Shown: positions 48,640 through 62,100 of the stretch, in pieces
Numbering within the stretch: the stretch's first letter is position 1
How the letters are laid out: the number at the start of each line of letters is the position of its first letter
From: Nageia nagi
Taxonomy: Eukaryota; Pinophyta
Reading direction: 5' to 3'
DNA length: 64,000 bases
NCBI GenBank assembly: GCA_050084985.1
Contig: JBITNC010000002.1
Coordinates: forward strand, 34,472,001 to 34,536,000
The notes under the pieces: model-generated
The model's database searches: none
What the model saw: only the letters and a program-made list of their open reading frames with translations
Told to the model about the DNA's origin: nothing
Program-made: the position numbers and the translations under genes

Positions 48640-49350
48640 TCAAAATAAAAATAAACTCACTATCACATATGCCATAACATTAGGCAATATGATGTCATGT
48701 ACATGTTTAACAATAAATACAATAAATATGCAAGGAAATCATGTACATGGGTTGAATTTGTGAACATATTTAGAACTAAAATTATAGATATTTATCTAAA
48801 CTACTATTATCAATAAGAAGGAAGTTTGAAATAAACTTTCTCTGCTTGATCAATAGTCTAAGTGCTACAAATAACCTACTCCAACACTATATTTTAAGTA
48901 GGAAGTTAAACCATATGGAACTTGGTAAATTTTTATAGGAAATATGTCTATAACTTCAATGAAATACATATGCATACATCATGTGACTATATTTGAAAGA
49001 TGAACCCTCCTAGGACCTTTAATTATTATATTTCATAATTAATTTTATGAAGATATTACCTATGTCCCCTAGGATTATTTTTTTCTTGCCTAATAATATT
49101 TGTTGACAATACAACAAATAGGTTTTTGACACATCTTCCAAAATGAAATGAAATACTTGTTAAAAATAAAAAATATCATTAATTTCTAAGTTTACACATT
49201 TTACCTTGAATTCCAAAGGTACTAGGAAGATTCATGTAAGTCGTTGGAAAGAATAAGTTTGAAGGCATAATTCCAAATGTTATACTGTTGATGCTAAGTT
49301 AGAGTGTGAAAAGGTTTGGAAGAGATCCTAAAATTCCTTTTTGATTGCTA
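48640..49350. other. AT-rich stretch without recognisable features
   Basis: Nothing coding and no clear repeat seen. It lies inside the candidate DNA transposon. Confidence 0.3.
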
Positions 49351-50000
49351 TAAAACATGATTAAGCATCTTAAAATATAAAATTTTACCAATAGATATTC
49401 TTAAAAATTGCATAAGAAATAAAAATGCATAAATAAAGTCCAAATCCAAGAGATCTACCATGTATTTGTTGATGGTTTTTGATAGATTCTATTTAACTTA
49501 AAGGAAGCTTCAATATATCATGCATTTAGATCAATTCCATTGATTAAATCCTCAAATCAATTTATACGGGTATGAATTTGAGTTCAATTAATTGGAAAGA
49601 TATTGGCATAAGGTTCTCATAAATTTTTGTTTATGATAGTATGCTTGAAGATCTTTACATCCTATAGAAAAACAAAATAGTTAATTATATTAAATAAGTT
49701 ATTCTTCAAGAAACTCTAGGAAAGAGTGAAGCTCTTTTTATTAAAAAAAAGCATAAGGTTAAGGCTCAAGAAAATGGGACAAAAGAAAATGATCAAGATT
49801 AAAAAAAGTGATAAACTCAAGGATAGGAAGGGATATTATTATCATGTCTAGTCAAATCATAAGGAGAAGAAAATTTTGAAGAAAATAAATGACCTCCAAA
49901 ATGAGATAGAGAAAATGAATGGTATGTCATCCAAGGGGGATTCCTCTAGTAACATTATGATAGAAAGGACCTCTCATGAAGAGTAAGTAATACTTTTCTA
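49350..50000 (+). mobile_element. Decayed copia gag fragment, copy 1
   Basis: Near 49720-49780 the forward strand reads LGKSEALFIKKKHKVKAQEN, and at 49825-49900 a decayed CCHC knuckle, RKGYYYHV-stop-SNHKEKKILKK, whose cysteines have become Tyr and Ile. It is followed by a coiled NDLQNEIEKMN phrase. The preceding part (49350-49770) is a direct repeat of 51600-52240. Confidence 0.5.
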
Positions 50001-51600
50001 TTCTTATGGAACTAGAATGTTTTCTATGAATGAGGATTTACATCCATCAAAATATTTTATTTTTAAATAAAAAATTTAAAACCATCTAGATTTCAAGATA
50101 ACATTTATTATATAATTTATATTATATTCATTTTCAAATTAATGTGGTTAATCTTAGGAGATTTATAAAAGTATCAATGTTATTTAGATTAACTTAGATA
50201 TATTAAAGATATATCTAGAAAATGTATTATAGTTTATTTTACAAGGGATGAAAACCATTTAAGAAAGTGAATTATATGGATTAACCACACCTTAAGAAGT
50301 TGAAGTAGGAAGGCCACATGAAAATAAAATTATGAATCTCATTAAATTTCATAAGAAATTACAAGTTAGTGAGTTTAAGGTTGATAAAAGGTAGAAAACC
50401 AAAAGTATAGATGAAATATTAAAGGTATCACTCAAGGAGAGAGGCACTAAGAATAATCCATGGGGTAAAGAACCTAAGCTTGGTATCAAGAAGCTATAAA
50501 AACATCTAAAAGATATATTTTAGATGTGTAACTAATATACAAAATATGGTTATTTATCTAGATGGTACCAAAACCACAAATATTAAAGAAGTGTAATAAA
50601 AAGCAACTGCAAAAAATATTATTGTTGGATAAATTCAAGCATAGAAAATGAGAATGCAAATACATTTAGCAGCATGGAGGAAGATTTCATCTTGTATTTG
50701 TAATATTATTTTTTAATTCTTATATTATAAATGTGCTTTTAGTTTTTATTTCTTACTCAACATAAAGGGAGAGAATATTATAATATGTGATATTGAGTGT
50801 TCATATGTGATCATGATACTTATTAATCACCATTAAAAAAAATTATTTATTATAAATATATTTTTTGTAATTGAAGGGGTTATGACTAGATGAAGATTAT
50901 GGAATCATAAATAGACATCCACAAGCTTGTAACACATTCTATATTATGTTGATGACTAATGTACTAAATGTAAATATAGTAGTTAGGTGTTTATAATATG
51001 GAAAATAACAATTATTTATAAATTTTATTTATTATGTTGACAATAATAGATATATGTGATCCTTCAACTAAGTATGCAAACTACTTTAAAATTAGTTGTT
51101 ATAGTTTTTAATCATATAGAAAATGGCATGGATATAAAGAGTTGAGATAGATCACTTTACAAGTGTGGAATGATAATAAGAGAGAAATTGTAAGCCCTTA
51201 GAAATATATTAAATGTGAGACTAGATGAAAAAAATAAGTGTATACTTATATTATTAGTTAAGAACTATGAGATGTAGTTTATGAGTAATATGGAGACTTT
51301 AAAATGAAAACTATATTGGATTCAAATGATTTTTTATATTTTAAGAGCAATTAATTAGTACATTGATTTAGATTCTTCTAACAATATGACCACATGAACA
51401 AGAGTTCATTTTTTACCATAAACATAGCAACAATGGTCATTTTGATATGAAAATAACTAATAATGAGGTTCTCATAATTATCAAAACTAGATATTTCAAG
51501 AATAAATATGGACATATTCAATATGTCTTCTATGTACAAAAATTAGAAATAATATATTAATATAAATCTCTTATCTAACATTCAACTAGAACCTAAATAT
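50000..51600. other. AT-rich stretch between two gag copies
   Basis: No recognisable domain. Short fragments such as YLDGTKTTNIKEV (about 50560) are open only briefly. Probably the decayed rest of the retroelement. Confidence 0.3.
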
Positions 51601-52240
51601 GATTAAGCATCTTAAAATCTAAAATTTTACCCATAAATATTCTTAAAAATTGCATAAGAAATAAAAATGCACAAAGAAAGGAATCCAAGAGATCTACTAT
51701 GTAAATATAAAATTATAGATAGTACTTAATTTCATATTTTCTAACAATAGTTAAATCCTTGAATCCTCTTTGAAATTTATCCTATTAGTTGATTATTTTA
51801 GAGGTATTCATAATTGCCTTGGATATTTTTTGAGGATAGGACCAAATGTTCTTGATGATACTCAAGACTATTTCCATACATTAAATGAACCATAGAAGGA
51901 TTTGAAAGGAATAATATAGGAATTATTACCTTTTGGAAATAAGTGAGGGTTACAAACCCATAGATTCTAGGCAGTGATAAAATATTATATGTTATTTTAT
52001 ACAAATATTGATAACATGTATTTGTTGATGGTTTTTGATATATTATACTATAAGTTAAATGAAGCTTCAACATCTCATGCATTTGTATTTTTTGATGGTT
52101 TTGCTAGATAATATGTTTGATGATCTTTACATCCTATAGATATAAAAAAATAGTGAATTATATTAAATAAGTTATTCATCAACCAACTTTTGGAAAGAGT
52201 GAAGCTATTTTCATAAAAAAAAGCATAAGGTTACTTGGCT
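51600..52240 (+). repeat. Direct repeat of 49350-49770 (second gag-leader copy)
   Basis: Shared phrases in the same order: attaagcatcttaaaat, gcataagaaataaaaatgca, ccaagagatctac, tgtatttgttgatggttttt, gatctttacatcctatag and aaaaaaaagcataaggtta. A segment of about 300 bp (51710-52010) has no counterpart and was either inserted here or lost from copy 1. Confidence 0.75.
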
Positions 52241-53460
52241 TAGGAAAGTATAATTATTCACTTATTTCTCCTTTAAGGAGTTGATTATGTAAGAATTCAT
52301 CTATTTTGTAAGGAGTGTTAGAATATCAGGGAGAAACTTTTTTAATTACCTATTCTTCTACTATCTCTTTAAACCCAATCAAATTTTCAAAATAGTGAAT
52401 TTCATGAATCTCTAATTTCAAAGATGTCATCTTTTAAGGATGCATTTTCCTTAATAATTTCTATAATCATATTAAAGCTTTAATGTCTTGATGTTTTTGT
52501 ATGAAATAATTTGATGTTGTCATTCACATCCTTTAACTATAAGGCTTATCATTTATAGCTCCAAAAGGACTCCTCATAGGCTAAGGTATTGTATAATATG
52601 CTAGGAGTTATTTTTTCTTCTCTCTAGTTTTAACTACAAGAAGACCCTCCTCTATAATTATCTCAATATTAGATAACTGATACTTTAGGTCTAATTTCCT
52701 TTGAAACAGTTTCTTGAAAATAGTTCTATTCTATCATTTTAAAATGATTTTGATAAATTTAAGATTTTTAATACAACTTATGAGATTAAAGGCTCTAAAA
52801 CTCCTACTTCAACCATTATTCTATGTGAGGCTCAAGGTTTTCATGTTTCAACCATATTTATTCAAAATGAGGACGGATATTAAACTATTTGCTAGGAATC
52901 ATATATTTTGAACTTGCCTTACAAAACGTGCTTAGAATAACATCTCTAAAATAAGGTTAATTGGTGGGTTGTTTCTTCCCTCCACCCATAGCTAAGGTTA
53001 ATTGGGTTTAGTTCTAAGTTACTTCTTTAGTAGTTTCTCCCACTCTAATTTTCTATTATGAAGGTCATCTATAAACTTTAGATCATAACCAACATCTATT
53101 GCTCTATTTTTACTACTAGTTATTCAAATTGAACTACTTCACTCCTTTCTAGAATTCATTTCTTTTAGGGAGTTATTTTGCACCTCTTCCACTCCTCCTA
53201 TAGATTATGATTTCCCCACTTGGTAAGAATCTAATCATTTATAATTGTATATAGATTTCTTTACATTCCTAGATGTCATTTTGGATTTTAGTCTCCAAGT
53301 CATCCTCATGGTCATATAGAAAATCAAACATATTTGTAACATATAACTTATTTAAAATTTAAAAAATTAGTCAAAAGAGGGGTAAGTATCCTCATGCTAA
53401 AGATAAAGGAGGATCCCTTGGAGTCTCACCCAAAGGATTTGAGTCAAGGGATGGAAGTTA
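52240..53460. other. AT-rich stretch without recognisable features
   Basis: No domain or RNA gene seen. The open frame at 52714-52911 has no recognisable motif. Confidence 0.3.
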
Positions 53461-53718
53461 ACTGGTTTATCTTAACAAATTTAAGAAAAGGAAAAAAGGA
53501 TTTTAACCAAAAAAAACCCTACTTTTTTTATTATTTTATCTTACAAAATTAAGAAAAAAAAATGGATTTTAACAAAAAAAACCTGCTTTTTAACTGTTTT
53601 ATCTTAACAAATTTAAGGAAAAAAAAAGGATTTTAACCAAAAAAAAAAAACCTTACTTTTTAATTGATTTATCTTGACAAATTTAAGAAAAAAAGTATTT
53701 TAAGCAAAAAAAACATGT
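53460..53718 (+). repeat. Tandem repeat, unit about 62-68 bp, four copies
   Basis: The phrase ttatcttaacaaatttaaga plus a poly-A run plus ggattttaaccaaaaaaaa plus ccttacttttta recurs at about 53467, 53540, 53600 and 53668 with changes in the length of the A runs. Confidence 0.85.
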
Positions 53719-53739
53719 TGATATGAAGGAGCACTTACT

Positions 53740-54015
53740 CAGACACTATAGGAAGAATTTGGAGGTAGTTGGTGGCTTTGGAGTGAGAAAAATTAGGATA
53801 TTGAATTCACTTGGTTGTCTCCCCCACTCGTTGTAAGTTGCAAGCTATAGAGATGCTATAGGAATTCAACTTCAAAATATCAAGATCTCGATATGTTCTA
53901 AGATTGGGGTCCCAAAATATTAGGATCTCAATATTTTTGACCTTGAATTTTTTACTCCATACTTCCTCTCAAAGTGGACCCAACTTCTTGCTTCCACAAG
54001 ATAGTATTATTTCTA
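53740..54015. repeat. Candidate right end of the DNA transposon
   Basis: ctcaaagtggacccaacttctt (53957-53978) is the reverse complement, with few changes, of 41149-41170, and ttccacaagatag (53993-54005) inverts ctatcttaaggaa (41112-41124). atatcaagatctcgatat (53878) matches the subterminal palindromes at 42022 and 42055. Confidence 0.4.
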
Positions 54016-55365
54016 AGTACTAATTGGTTGATCCAAAATAACTAGATGATGGATTAATATTGTTAAGTTCTCATCTAGGTCAACCATATTAAGGTATGGA
54101 AATGAAAGCATTTAATTGAGAGTTTTTAGTGAAATTAAAACAAAGGTTTAAATATGCTAACTAATGAATTATTATACCTCATTACGAGAAAAAATGTGAA
54201 GACTAAATGTATAATGCCAAAATAATTAGAAAGGCACCATGGATTCCACTAATAGGGATAAGAAAGTTTGATGATTTTGTCAAAATAAGAAATTATTACT
54301 TTTATAAGTATTTATTTGAATAGTTAAATAGGAAAAATACTATCTATGGATATAAGTCCAAATGCCATTACTAAATATATTCCAAGGAAGGGATATATTA
54401 TGTTAGTGCTAATATTATATTTAGGGGAAAAAATGGGCAAGGATAAAATTAATATACTTATATATTCGAATAATGGTATGATCTATTTAATACCTTTGAC
54501 ATGAAAATTTGAAAAAGATATTCATAAAAATATCCAAGCCTAAGGAAATTAACATTATTAAGATTATATAAGTCTTTGATTCTACATATTACTAGGAGAG
54601 AATTTCAATTAATAAGTAGAGAGAAATCCATAATAAAGGATTTGGTGATTATCAAAGTAATTGGTTAGCGATTGATAACTCATCCTTCTAGTGATTGAAT
54701 CTGGTAAGTGGCGAATGAAGTATGAATTCAACAACTTAATGACTCCATAACAACTAGTATAATCAAAAATGATTAAGGAAGATAAATATCATGTTAAAGA
54801 AGAGTCACCACCTAATGAGGAAGTTGTCATCCTAAATACAAATTGTCTTACATATTTGTTGAAAGATAAAGCATATAAAAAGATAGAAGCAAATAAAAGA
54901 AAAGGGAGTTTTATTAGGAGATGTATTAGTTACTTAGATGGTACTATAACAATTGCCTAACTTATTAGCATCGTATAATATTACATATTCATACATATGA
55001 TACCTCCACTACTTCAAATCATTAAGTATTCGAGATATCTTAATTTTTACAAAGCTCTTATCCTATCTTTCAAAGCATCTCATTTTCTCATCTATAAGAA
55101 AGGACTCTAATGGATCATTTGCATCATTAGACCAATCAACGAATCCTTTATTGGGAAACATATTCAAATAATGTAATTATTCTTATAGTACCAAAGATTG
55201 CACAAATGTTGCTGATGAAATTGGCTTTGCAGGATATAGGAGAGTAAATAATTCCTTCGAATGAAGCTAACCCTCAAGTGGAAATGGTAAAAGGATGGTA
55301 AAATTTGTATCCTATCCCCTCTCTCTCTCACTTATTTACATATTAATCATTTTTTATTGCACATG
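54015..55365. other. AT-rich stretch, possibly with the end of an LTR
   Basis: The short frame at 54769-54960 shows no family resemblance. At 55365-55377 tggtatcaagagc resembles a plant copia primer site with one extra base, preceded by ...attgcaca. An LTR may therefore end at about 55364, but its start was not found and no gag follows. Confidence 0.3.
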
Positions 55366-55379
55366 GTATCAAGAGCTTA

Positions 55380-56000
55380 TTTTGAATTTTATTTAATCTA
55401 GACACCCAAAAGTTTAAATATTAAACATTAATCAAAGCACCAAAACCTATCCATAAATCATTCTATTAATATTTGGATAATCATATAATTGCTCATTAAA
55501 CTTTATTTAAACTCAAATACACATAATTTGAAAAGAAATATGAACGCCACTCCTATACATCATTAACAACATCAAAATAAATTTATTGAACAACACCATA
55601 TATCTAATGATATACAACGAAATGCATTCAAAATAAATTAACATTAAAAGTAATATTAATAGTGACATTACAATCATAAAATAATAAGTGATATGCAATG
55701 AGATGTAATAAATTAACATATTGTCTCGTAGTAGATGAATGATATAGTAATAATGAAAAACTACAATAGTAGAATAGATTATATAATTAGTGTCAAAATT
55801 ATAGTAGGATGCATCAATGTTTATTAAAAAGAATATAGTGATGTATTACAAGGCATTATAGTATATAAATAAAATAAAGTAAGCATATTAAAACATCGAT
55901 CGTCGCACAAATATTTTAGGGTTGACATCCCCCCTAAGCATTCAATATTTTAAAGGGAAAAAAAAAAAGGAGAATGGCACGCATCATCTCCCAAACTTCT
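55380..56000. other. AT-rich spacer without recognisable features
   Basis: Nothing coding; the reverse frame at 55513-55719 is low complexity. Confidence 0.3.
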
Positions 56001-56570
56001 CACTGCCCAGGCTGCACGCAAACAAAAACTAGAAATAAAATGTCCAGAGGAATTTCTGAAACAAACCCTAATAGAACAGAGTTCGATTGTCACAGTCATC
56101 CAAAGTTTTATCAATCATTTATGAGCCAAATCCGATTACGATCATAGAGGAAGGTTTAAGATTACTCCTATTGATAGTGAAGATTACTCCTATTGATAGT
56201 GAAACCTTTGGATTAGTACAAAATCATGGACCTCACTTTATCCTCCACAAATTAAACTTACTATGCAATCCCAACATCCATGGTGGAAGGATTGAAAATT
56301 GTATCAAATACATCCTCATCATGAGGCCATTCGATGCATGATTACCCCTGGACATCCTTAGGCTCCTTGTCCACATCACACTCGAGAGAAGATTCTCAGA
56401 GACCCTTGAGTATACCCAAGAAAGTTCCCTTCTCTTGCGTTGGCCATTTCCCTAACCATAACCACGAAGTTCGAGTTGAAGTCTAATCATGGTGGAGTGA
56501 CCACCAAGGAGATTCATCGTCTATGTGAGGGTAGGGTTGAGATAAAAATGGTATTTTAAAATTCATCATC
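56000..56570 (-). other. Gene-like, less AT-rich segment, possible exon relic
   Basis: Composition is clearly richer in GC than the surroundings. On the minus strand 56400-56265 reads SSLECDVDKEPKDVQG-stop, then CIEWPHDEDVFDTIFNPST and MDVGIA-stop, an acidic, protein-like frame with one stop inside. No family is recognised. A perfect 22-bp tandem duplication (aagattactcctattgatag..., 56158-56201) breaks any frame there. Confidence 0.25.
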
Positions 56571-57275
56571 AAAAATAAATATAAAAAATCTTGATAAATG
56601 TGATCCATTATGAAACCCACTAAACCAAAATTATTATAATTGCTTTTTATTCTATTTTATAAAATATAAATGATATAAAGCATATCCAACTACTCTTAGT
56701 TATTTTCGTTTGTATATTAATTTAGTATTTTTTTAAACAAAAGAAAAGAGGGTGTTAAATGAAAAGGGGGGCAGGATTTGTGGAGGGCCACAAATGCATA
56801 TATTATTCTTATCTTATTGAGATAAGCATGTTGAAGAAGACAAATTGTGGATGGAAAGGCTGCTGAGGGCAGGATAATCTATACATTCTGTACGACTGAT
56901 TCAAACTTAGTATTTTGGATAAAGATGCCTCTAAATGTCCACATGTATATTAATATATTGAATATCTATTTATTAAAAGAGGATATGCCATCATTCAATT
57001 TGCAAAGATTTTGGAGTGATGAACAGACTTTAGATGGTAATTACTGCTTTACAATCAATAATACGCCAATCACGTAATCAGGATGAATTGTTTTTTTTTC
57101 CGGTTTTTGGGGATCAAAGCTGGTCCGATGGCGTAATTGGTACCCCTGATATTTTGATAGTTGGATTTTGAAACGAGTAATCTATCATTCTGATCCCAGT
57201 TTTTTCTTTTTTTTTGTATATTCCTGACATTAATGGTTATGGTTAACTGTCATCTATGTTATTATTGATAGGATA
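56570..57275. other. Unassigned spacer
   Basis: The forward frame at 56847-57077 resembles no known family. At 57125-57180 a weak tRNA-like phrase (gatggcgtaattggtacccc) has a box-A character but no convincing B box. Confidence 0.3.
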
Positions 57276-57278
57276 TTG

Positions 57279-57402
57279 TATGGAATTTGTTGATTATCGT
57301 AGAATTAATTAATTATCACAAGGAAATAGTTGATTATTACACAGAAATAGTTGAATATTGTATGAAAATAATTGATTATGGTACGGAAATAGTCAAATTG
57401 TA
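57279..57402 (+). repeat. 21-bp tandem repeat, about five copies
   Basis: gaaatagttgattattacaca and variants follow one another (about 57324, 57345, 57366, 57387), preceded by a more diverged copy. Confidence 0.8.
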
Positions 57403-57433
57403 TAGTCAAAAAAATTCTAAGTGTCAGATTTTT

Positions 57434-57522
57434 TAAAAAAAGTGATTGTCAAGATTCGAACGTAGGTTCATGTGTCTTCAATACAATATCCTAACCGTTG
57501 TTGTTCATCAAAACCACTCTCA
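57434..57522 (-). mobile_element. tRNA-like relic with pol III-type terminator
   Basis: On the minus strand the sequence begins gtggtt (about 57522) and ends aatcac (about 57438), which pair as an acceptor-type stem. Between them are ggttaggatattg, an anticodon-arm-like ttgaaga, and the B-box gttcgaatc (about 57457). It is followed directly by a run of seven T. The anticodon and T stems have mismatches, so it is not a functional tRNA; either a decayed tRNA or a SINE head. Confidence 0.45.
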
Positions 57523-57529
57523 AGTGATG

Positions 57530-58970
57530 ATACCAATAGTTTACACACAGATTATTCATGTGAGATAATTATTATTTCTATGCGATAATTAGGGTGCCCC
57601 ATTGATCAATGACAACGTAGGCAACAATTAACTCCAACCAAAACTAATATGCAAAAAAATACGAAAATATAGTGTCATGTTGTTAAAGGAGCAAAAGTTC
57701 CATAACTAGACAACCCCTCTGAATTGATCATATACATTCTATAATCAAATATTAAAGGAATAAATTTATTTATCTTGAGTTATCATCTTATGTATGAATG
57801 TTCATACATAGTTACTTTGTGTATATTACAATTTAAATTAATATCCTTTTAATATTTTTAAAATAGCTGTTAAATTTAAAATTATCTTAAAACTCATTAT
57901 CTTTAACTCTTTTGTTTTAATAATCATTGCATTAACTTTAGATTTATTTGAAGGGATATAAATTATATTTTTCCAAGTTCTTTAGTAAAAATATCTTTTA
58001 TTTGATTTTTTGTCAAAAATATTGTGTGGGTATTCTTGATCAATGATCATTATGTTTGATATGATTATGAATGATAATTTTTTTTTATAATGGGTATTGT
58101 AGAGTTATTAATCTAATAAATAATTTTCAATTTTTGTAGCTACATGTTCATATCTCAAATATGCTAAAATAATCTTTAATCAAACTATTTGACATATTGA
58201 TGATATTAGTATAATATATTTTTCAAAGATAATAAAATAATTAATTACTCTTTTGAATACCAACAAATTTACACTTAATCCAAAACTAAATACATGGCTT
58301 AAAGCACCTTTCCTATCATCAATGGACAGTAGTTAGCCATTATTTACATATCTTAAATCCAAAATTATCAATTGATATATAAAAATATCAAAGTTTTATG
58401 TACCACAAAACCTAGTATTTTTTTAGGTTATAGAATTAAATCTTGCATTCTTGAAAACAAACCTAGAACATACATAGTATAAAGCACTTAAACATATATA
58501 AGAGTGATAATTAAACTTGTATATATTGTACCTATAGTTTTACTACTATAGTCTTACATACTTTTCATATATAAGATAAAAAAAAGACATCATTCAATTA
58601 TTTTATTTCTAAGAAAAGAAAGTAATCCATCAAATATAAATATGTAATTTCAAATTTATTCTTTATTGTATTTTCAAATTTCTTTATTAACATTTTGTTA
58701 GTGCTGGTATAAATTAAATTATCAATGTATAGTAAATAATAAGTAAATCATTAATACTATAAAATTTTACATAGGGTATGGGTTTACTTTCATTCCTACT
58801 AAAACATTTTTTTCTGAAAATATACATCTATTATATTATCTTAGGATTTTAATGCTTTCTTAAATTTGTAAAGAGCTTTCTTTAAAATATAAACCATTTA
58901 TTTTTTTCATGCAATTTTATAATAATATGATTGTCCTATTAATACTTTTTCACTCAAAATTTTATATTCA
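57530..58970. other. AT-rich spacer without recognisable features
   Basis: No domain, RNA gene or clear repeat seen. Confidence 0.35.
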
Positions 58971-58974
58971 AAAA

Positions 58975-59098
58975 TGTTGGTTGAGTTGGTTATGTGTTGA
59001 ACTTGCTACAAGCTATGCCCCATGTTCCATTCTCAAGACATACATGCTATGTAATAGCCTATTAATATAATTTACCTTTACCTTTACTTAAATTATAC
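58975..59098 (+). mobile_element. SINE-like copy, same family as in MATE intron 1
   Basis: Box-A-like ttggttgagttgg (58977-58989) and B-box-like tgttccattct (59023-59033). These are followed by the shared body phrase agacatacatgctatgtaat (59036) and a pyrimidine-rich tail tttacctttaccttta. It lies just left of repeat X copy 2. Confidence 0.6.
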
Positions 59099-59149
59099 TA
59101 CTAAAACTAAAATAGTTCTAATGATATTCAATCTTTCAACAAAAAATAA

Positions 59150-62100
59150 AAAATTACATTATATATATGCTTAGTTTTTATGAGAAACCTTTAGCTACTA
59201 ATATTTATATATGTATTTTATTTATTATACCTAATTTAATTCATTGACATAACTTTTTACTAGAAGATTAATTAACTCCCACATTTCACTCTTTTATATG
59301 GTATCAATCCTATAATTCATAGCTTTCCATAAGATTTCATTCTTCATTGCATCTTCAAAATATCTTAATTCTACTTAATTTGAAATTGAATAATATTTAA
59401 ACTACTATTGATTATAATATAAAATTTAGCTTAATACCAAAAAGTAGACATAGATAATATACTTGTATCTTTTAAACAAAAATTGAACTTAATACCAAAG
59501 AGTAGAGATAGATAATATACTTGTATCTTTTTATAGTTTTTAAAAGTTCTTATCTGATTTTTAGGTTGAGAATATTTCTAAAAGCTTACCAGCAGATGGA
59601 TCAGTCCACTGATGCTACTTTCTTCACAATTCTAACTCTCAACTTTTGCAATACAGAATCTTTGCAAAAAAAATGTGCCCAAGTGTACATTGATTAAACT
59701 TTTCTTATTAAATAACTTTATATCTCTTTCATCACAACAAACTATGGTGCCAAATATTAAATTTTAAAGAAGAAAAATAAAAAAAAAACATAATATATTT
59801 TGACTAGAAAAAGACACAAAATAACTATCCCTTAAGTATTTAATATTAATTTTATTTATTAATATTATTATTATTGTATATATGTTTAGTTTTTATGAGA
59901 AAATTTTAGCTACTAGTCTTTATATATGTAGTTTATTTTATAGATTTACTTTAATTCATTGACATACTTTTTTACTAGAAGATTAACTCTCACATTTCAT
60001 TATTTTTTCATGGTATCAATCCTATAATTCATAATTTTACATAAGATTACTTTAGTTTATTGATATAGTATTTTACTAGAAGATTACCTAACTCCCACAT
60101 TTCATTATTTTCTATGGTATCAATCTTATAATTTATGATTTTACATAAGATTTAATGCTTCATTACATCTTCAAAATATCTTAATTCTACTTGAATAATA
60201 TTTAAACTACTACTAGCTATATTATAAAATTTAACTTAGTACCAAAGAGTAGAGATAGATAATATAATTGTATTTTTTTGATAATTTTTAATTTTTAAAA
60301 GCTTTTATCCAATTTCTAGGCTGACAACTTTTGTAAAAACTTACCAGTAGATGGATCAATTACTTGATGTACTTTCTTCAAAATTCTAACTCTCAACTTT
60401 TGTAAAATAGGACCATCTACAAAACAAATGTGTTCAAGTTAAAATTGACTAAACTTTGCTTATTGAAAAACTATATATCTCTCTCCTCACAAACAAACTA
60501 TGGAGCTAAACATTAGATTTTAAAGAAAAATAATAATTTGACTTGAAAAAGGCACAAAATAAGTGTTGTTGAACTACCCAATATTAATATTTATTAATTG
60601 ATTGCACCCTACAAACCTAATTGTACTTTATATAGAATTCTAATCTAAAATCTACCAATAAACTCATTTATCTTAAACTATTTTCACATATAATTACTTT
60701 GATAAATAGTATAATTTAATTAACATGCTTTAGTATTATATTTTATTTTTAAAACTCTATTAAATTTAAAATTATCTCAAAATAATTCGAGTCATTTATG
60801 TCTTACAAAATTATATCTTGATGTACACCCAACCATAATGAGCTTCATATTGTCATTCTTAAATATGAATTTTCCTTGTATAAATGGAAATGATAGCTCC
60901 CATTTTGATGAGTAATCCATTAATTAGTGAAGTTTAGGCTTGAAATTTCTCCAACATGTTCTTTCTTCTTTTAAAACCTTTTTAGAGTGCCATCTTGGGT
61001 CTCTTTTTAAGTGAAATCATAAAAATAAAAAAATAAAATTCTATGTATATATTACTTTACATAATCTAGCTTGTGTTAAACTCTACTACTTACATCTACT
61101 TAAGTGTTCAGTTTTCAAGGTCATCTTTCAACTTGAAATCAACTTCACGGTCACATCTATGTAAGGGATAAGCTTTACTTTCCATTTTAGAATATCAGTG
61201 CTTTCAAATTCATTTTCAATATATAGCTTCAAAAAAAAAAAATTGATACCCTTGTTAAGCTCACAATTCTTTCAACATTTTATTTACTACTCCTCATCAT
61301 CTTTGACCTTCTAAAGCAAAGCTACATAGATCTATTAGACTAAAGATTTATCATCGTTACATTTAGGTTATTTGGGTCTTCCCTTCATAAATTTTTAGCC
61401 ATAAACTAGCTTTTTATGCATAGCATTTCTTGCATATCACTGATGGTATAACTTTCATGCCCATGTATCACAAGCACTAATGGTCTCCTAACTAGAGAGG
61501 ACTTGTCAAGTATGAGATTTGGGGATGATATTATTTCTTGTATAGGGAGTTTAGAGGCTCTTTGTCCATATTTTTTTGTTATCCTAACCAATAGATGCCT
61601 AGCAATATTCTTGCGAGAGATCATCCTCTTCAGGTGAGTATCCTTAGAGCAATCCACATATACTCATACCATCAAATTGATCACCTCTTTCTTCTAGCCT
61701 ATGTTAGACCCCACTATTAGAAAATGACCTTCAAACAATACTCTTCATCATAATCATAGTCTCAAGTCAATGCGACATGTCTCACATCTCATATAGGTAC
61801 CACCCACTCACAACTTGGGTGATAGCTATGTATCATGAGTTTTATTTTCTCTGTGAGTGATCCCTCTTCAAGGTTGGGACACTCTTGATAATGTAGTCTT
61901 ATTATTTTGTTTATTTATATCAGTCCTAGGATCCTCAACCCTAGCACTTTTTTTATTTAATAGGATTGTACTATTGAGTTTCATTAACCTATTTTTGGTA
62001 ACTAATAGATATTACAATATATTTTTATTTGTATATCTATAATAAAATAGGTGGAAATATATCATAGCTAAATTCAATGCGAGGAGCTGACGTGGGATGA

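Noticed and set aside
49350-52240. The two direct repeats as the LTR pair of one retrotransposon
   Set aside because: The repeated part reads into gag coding sequence with no primer site or purine tract beside it, so it is better explained as two copies of a gag-leader region.
54769-54960. 63-residue charged ORF
   Set aside because: No family resemblance, no neighbouring exons; length is within chance for this composition.
57125-57180. tRNA-like phrase gatggcgtaattggtacccc
   Set aside because: No B box at the right distance and no acceptor stem.
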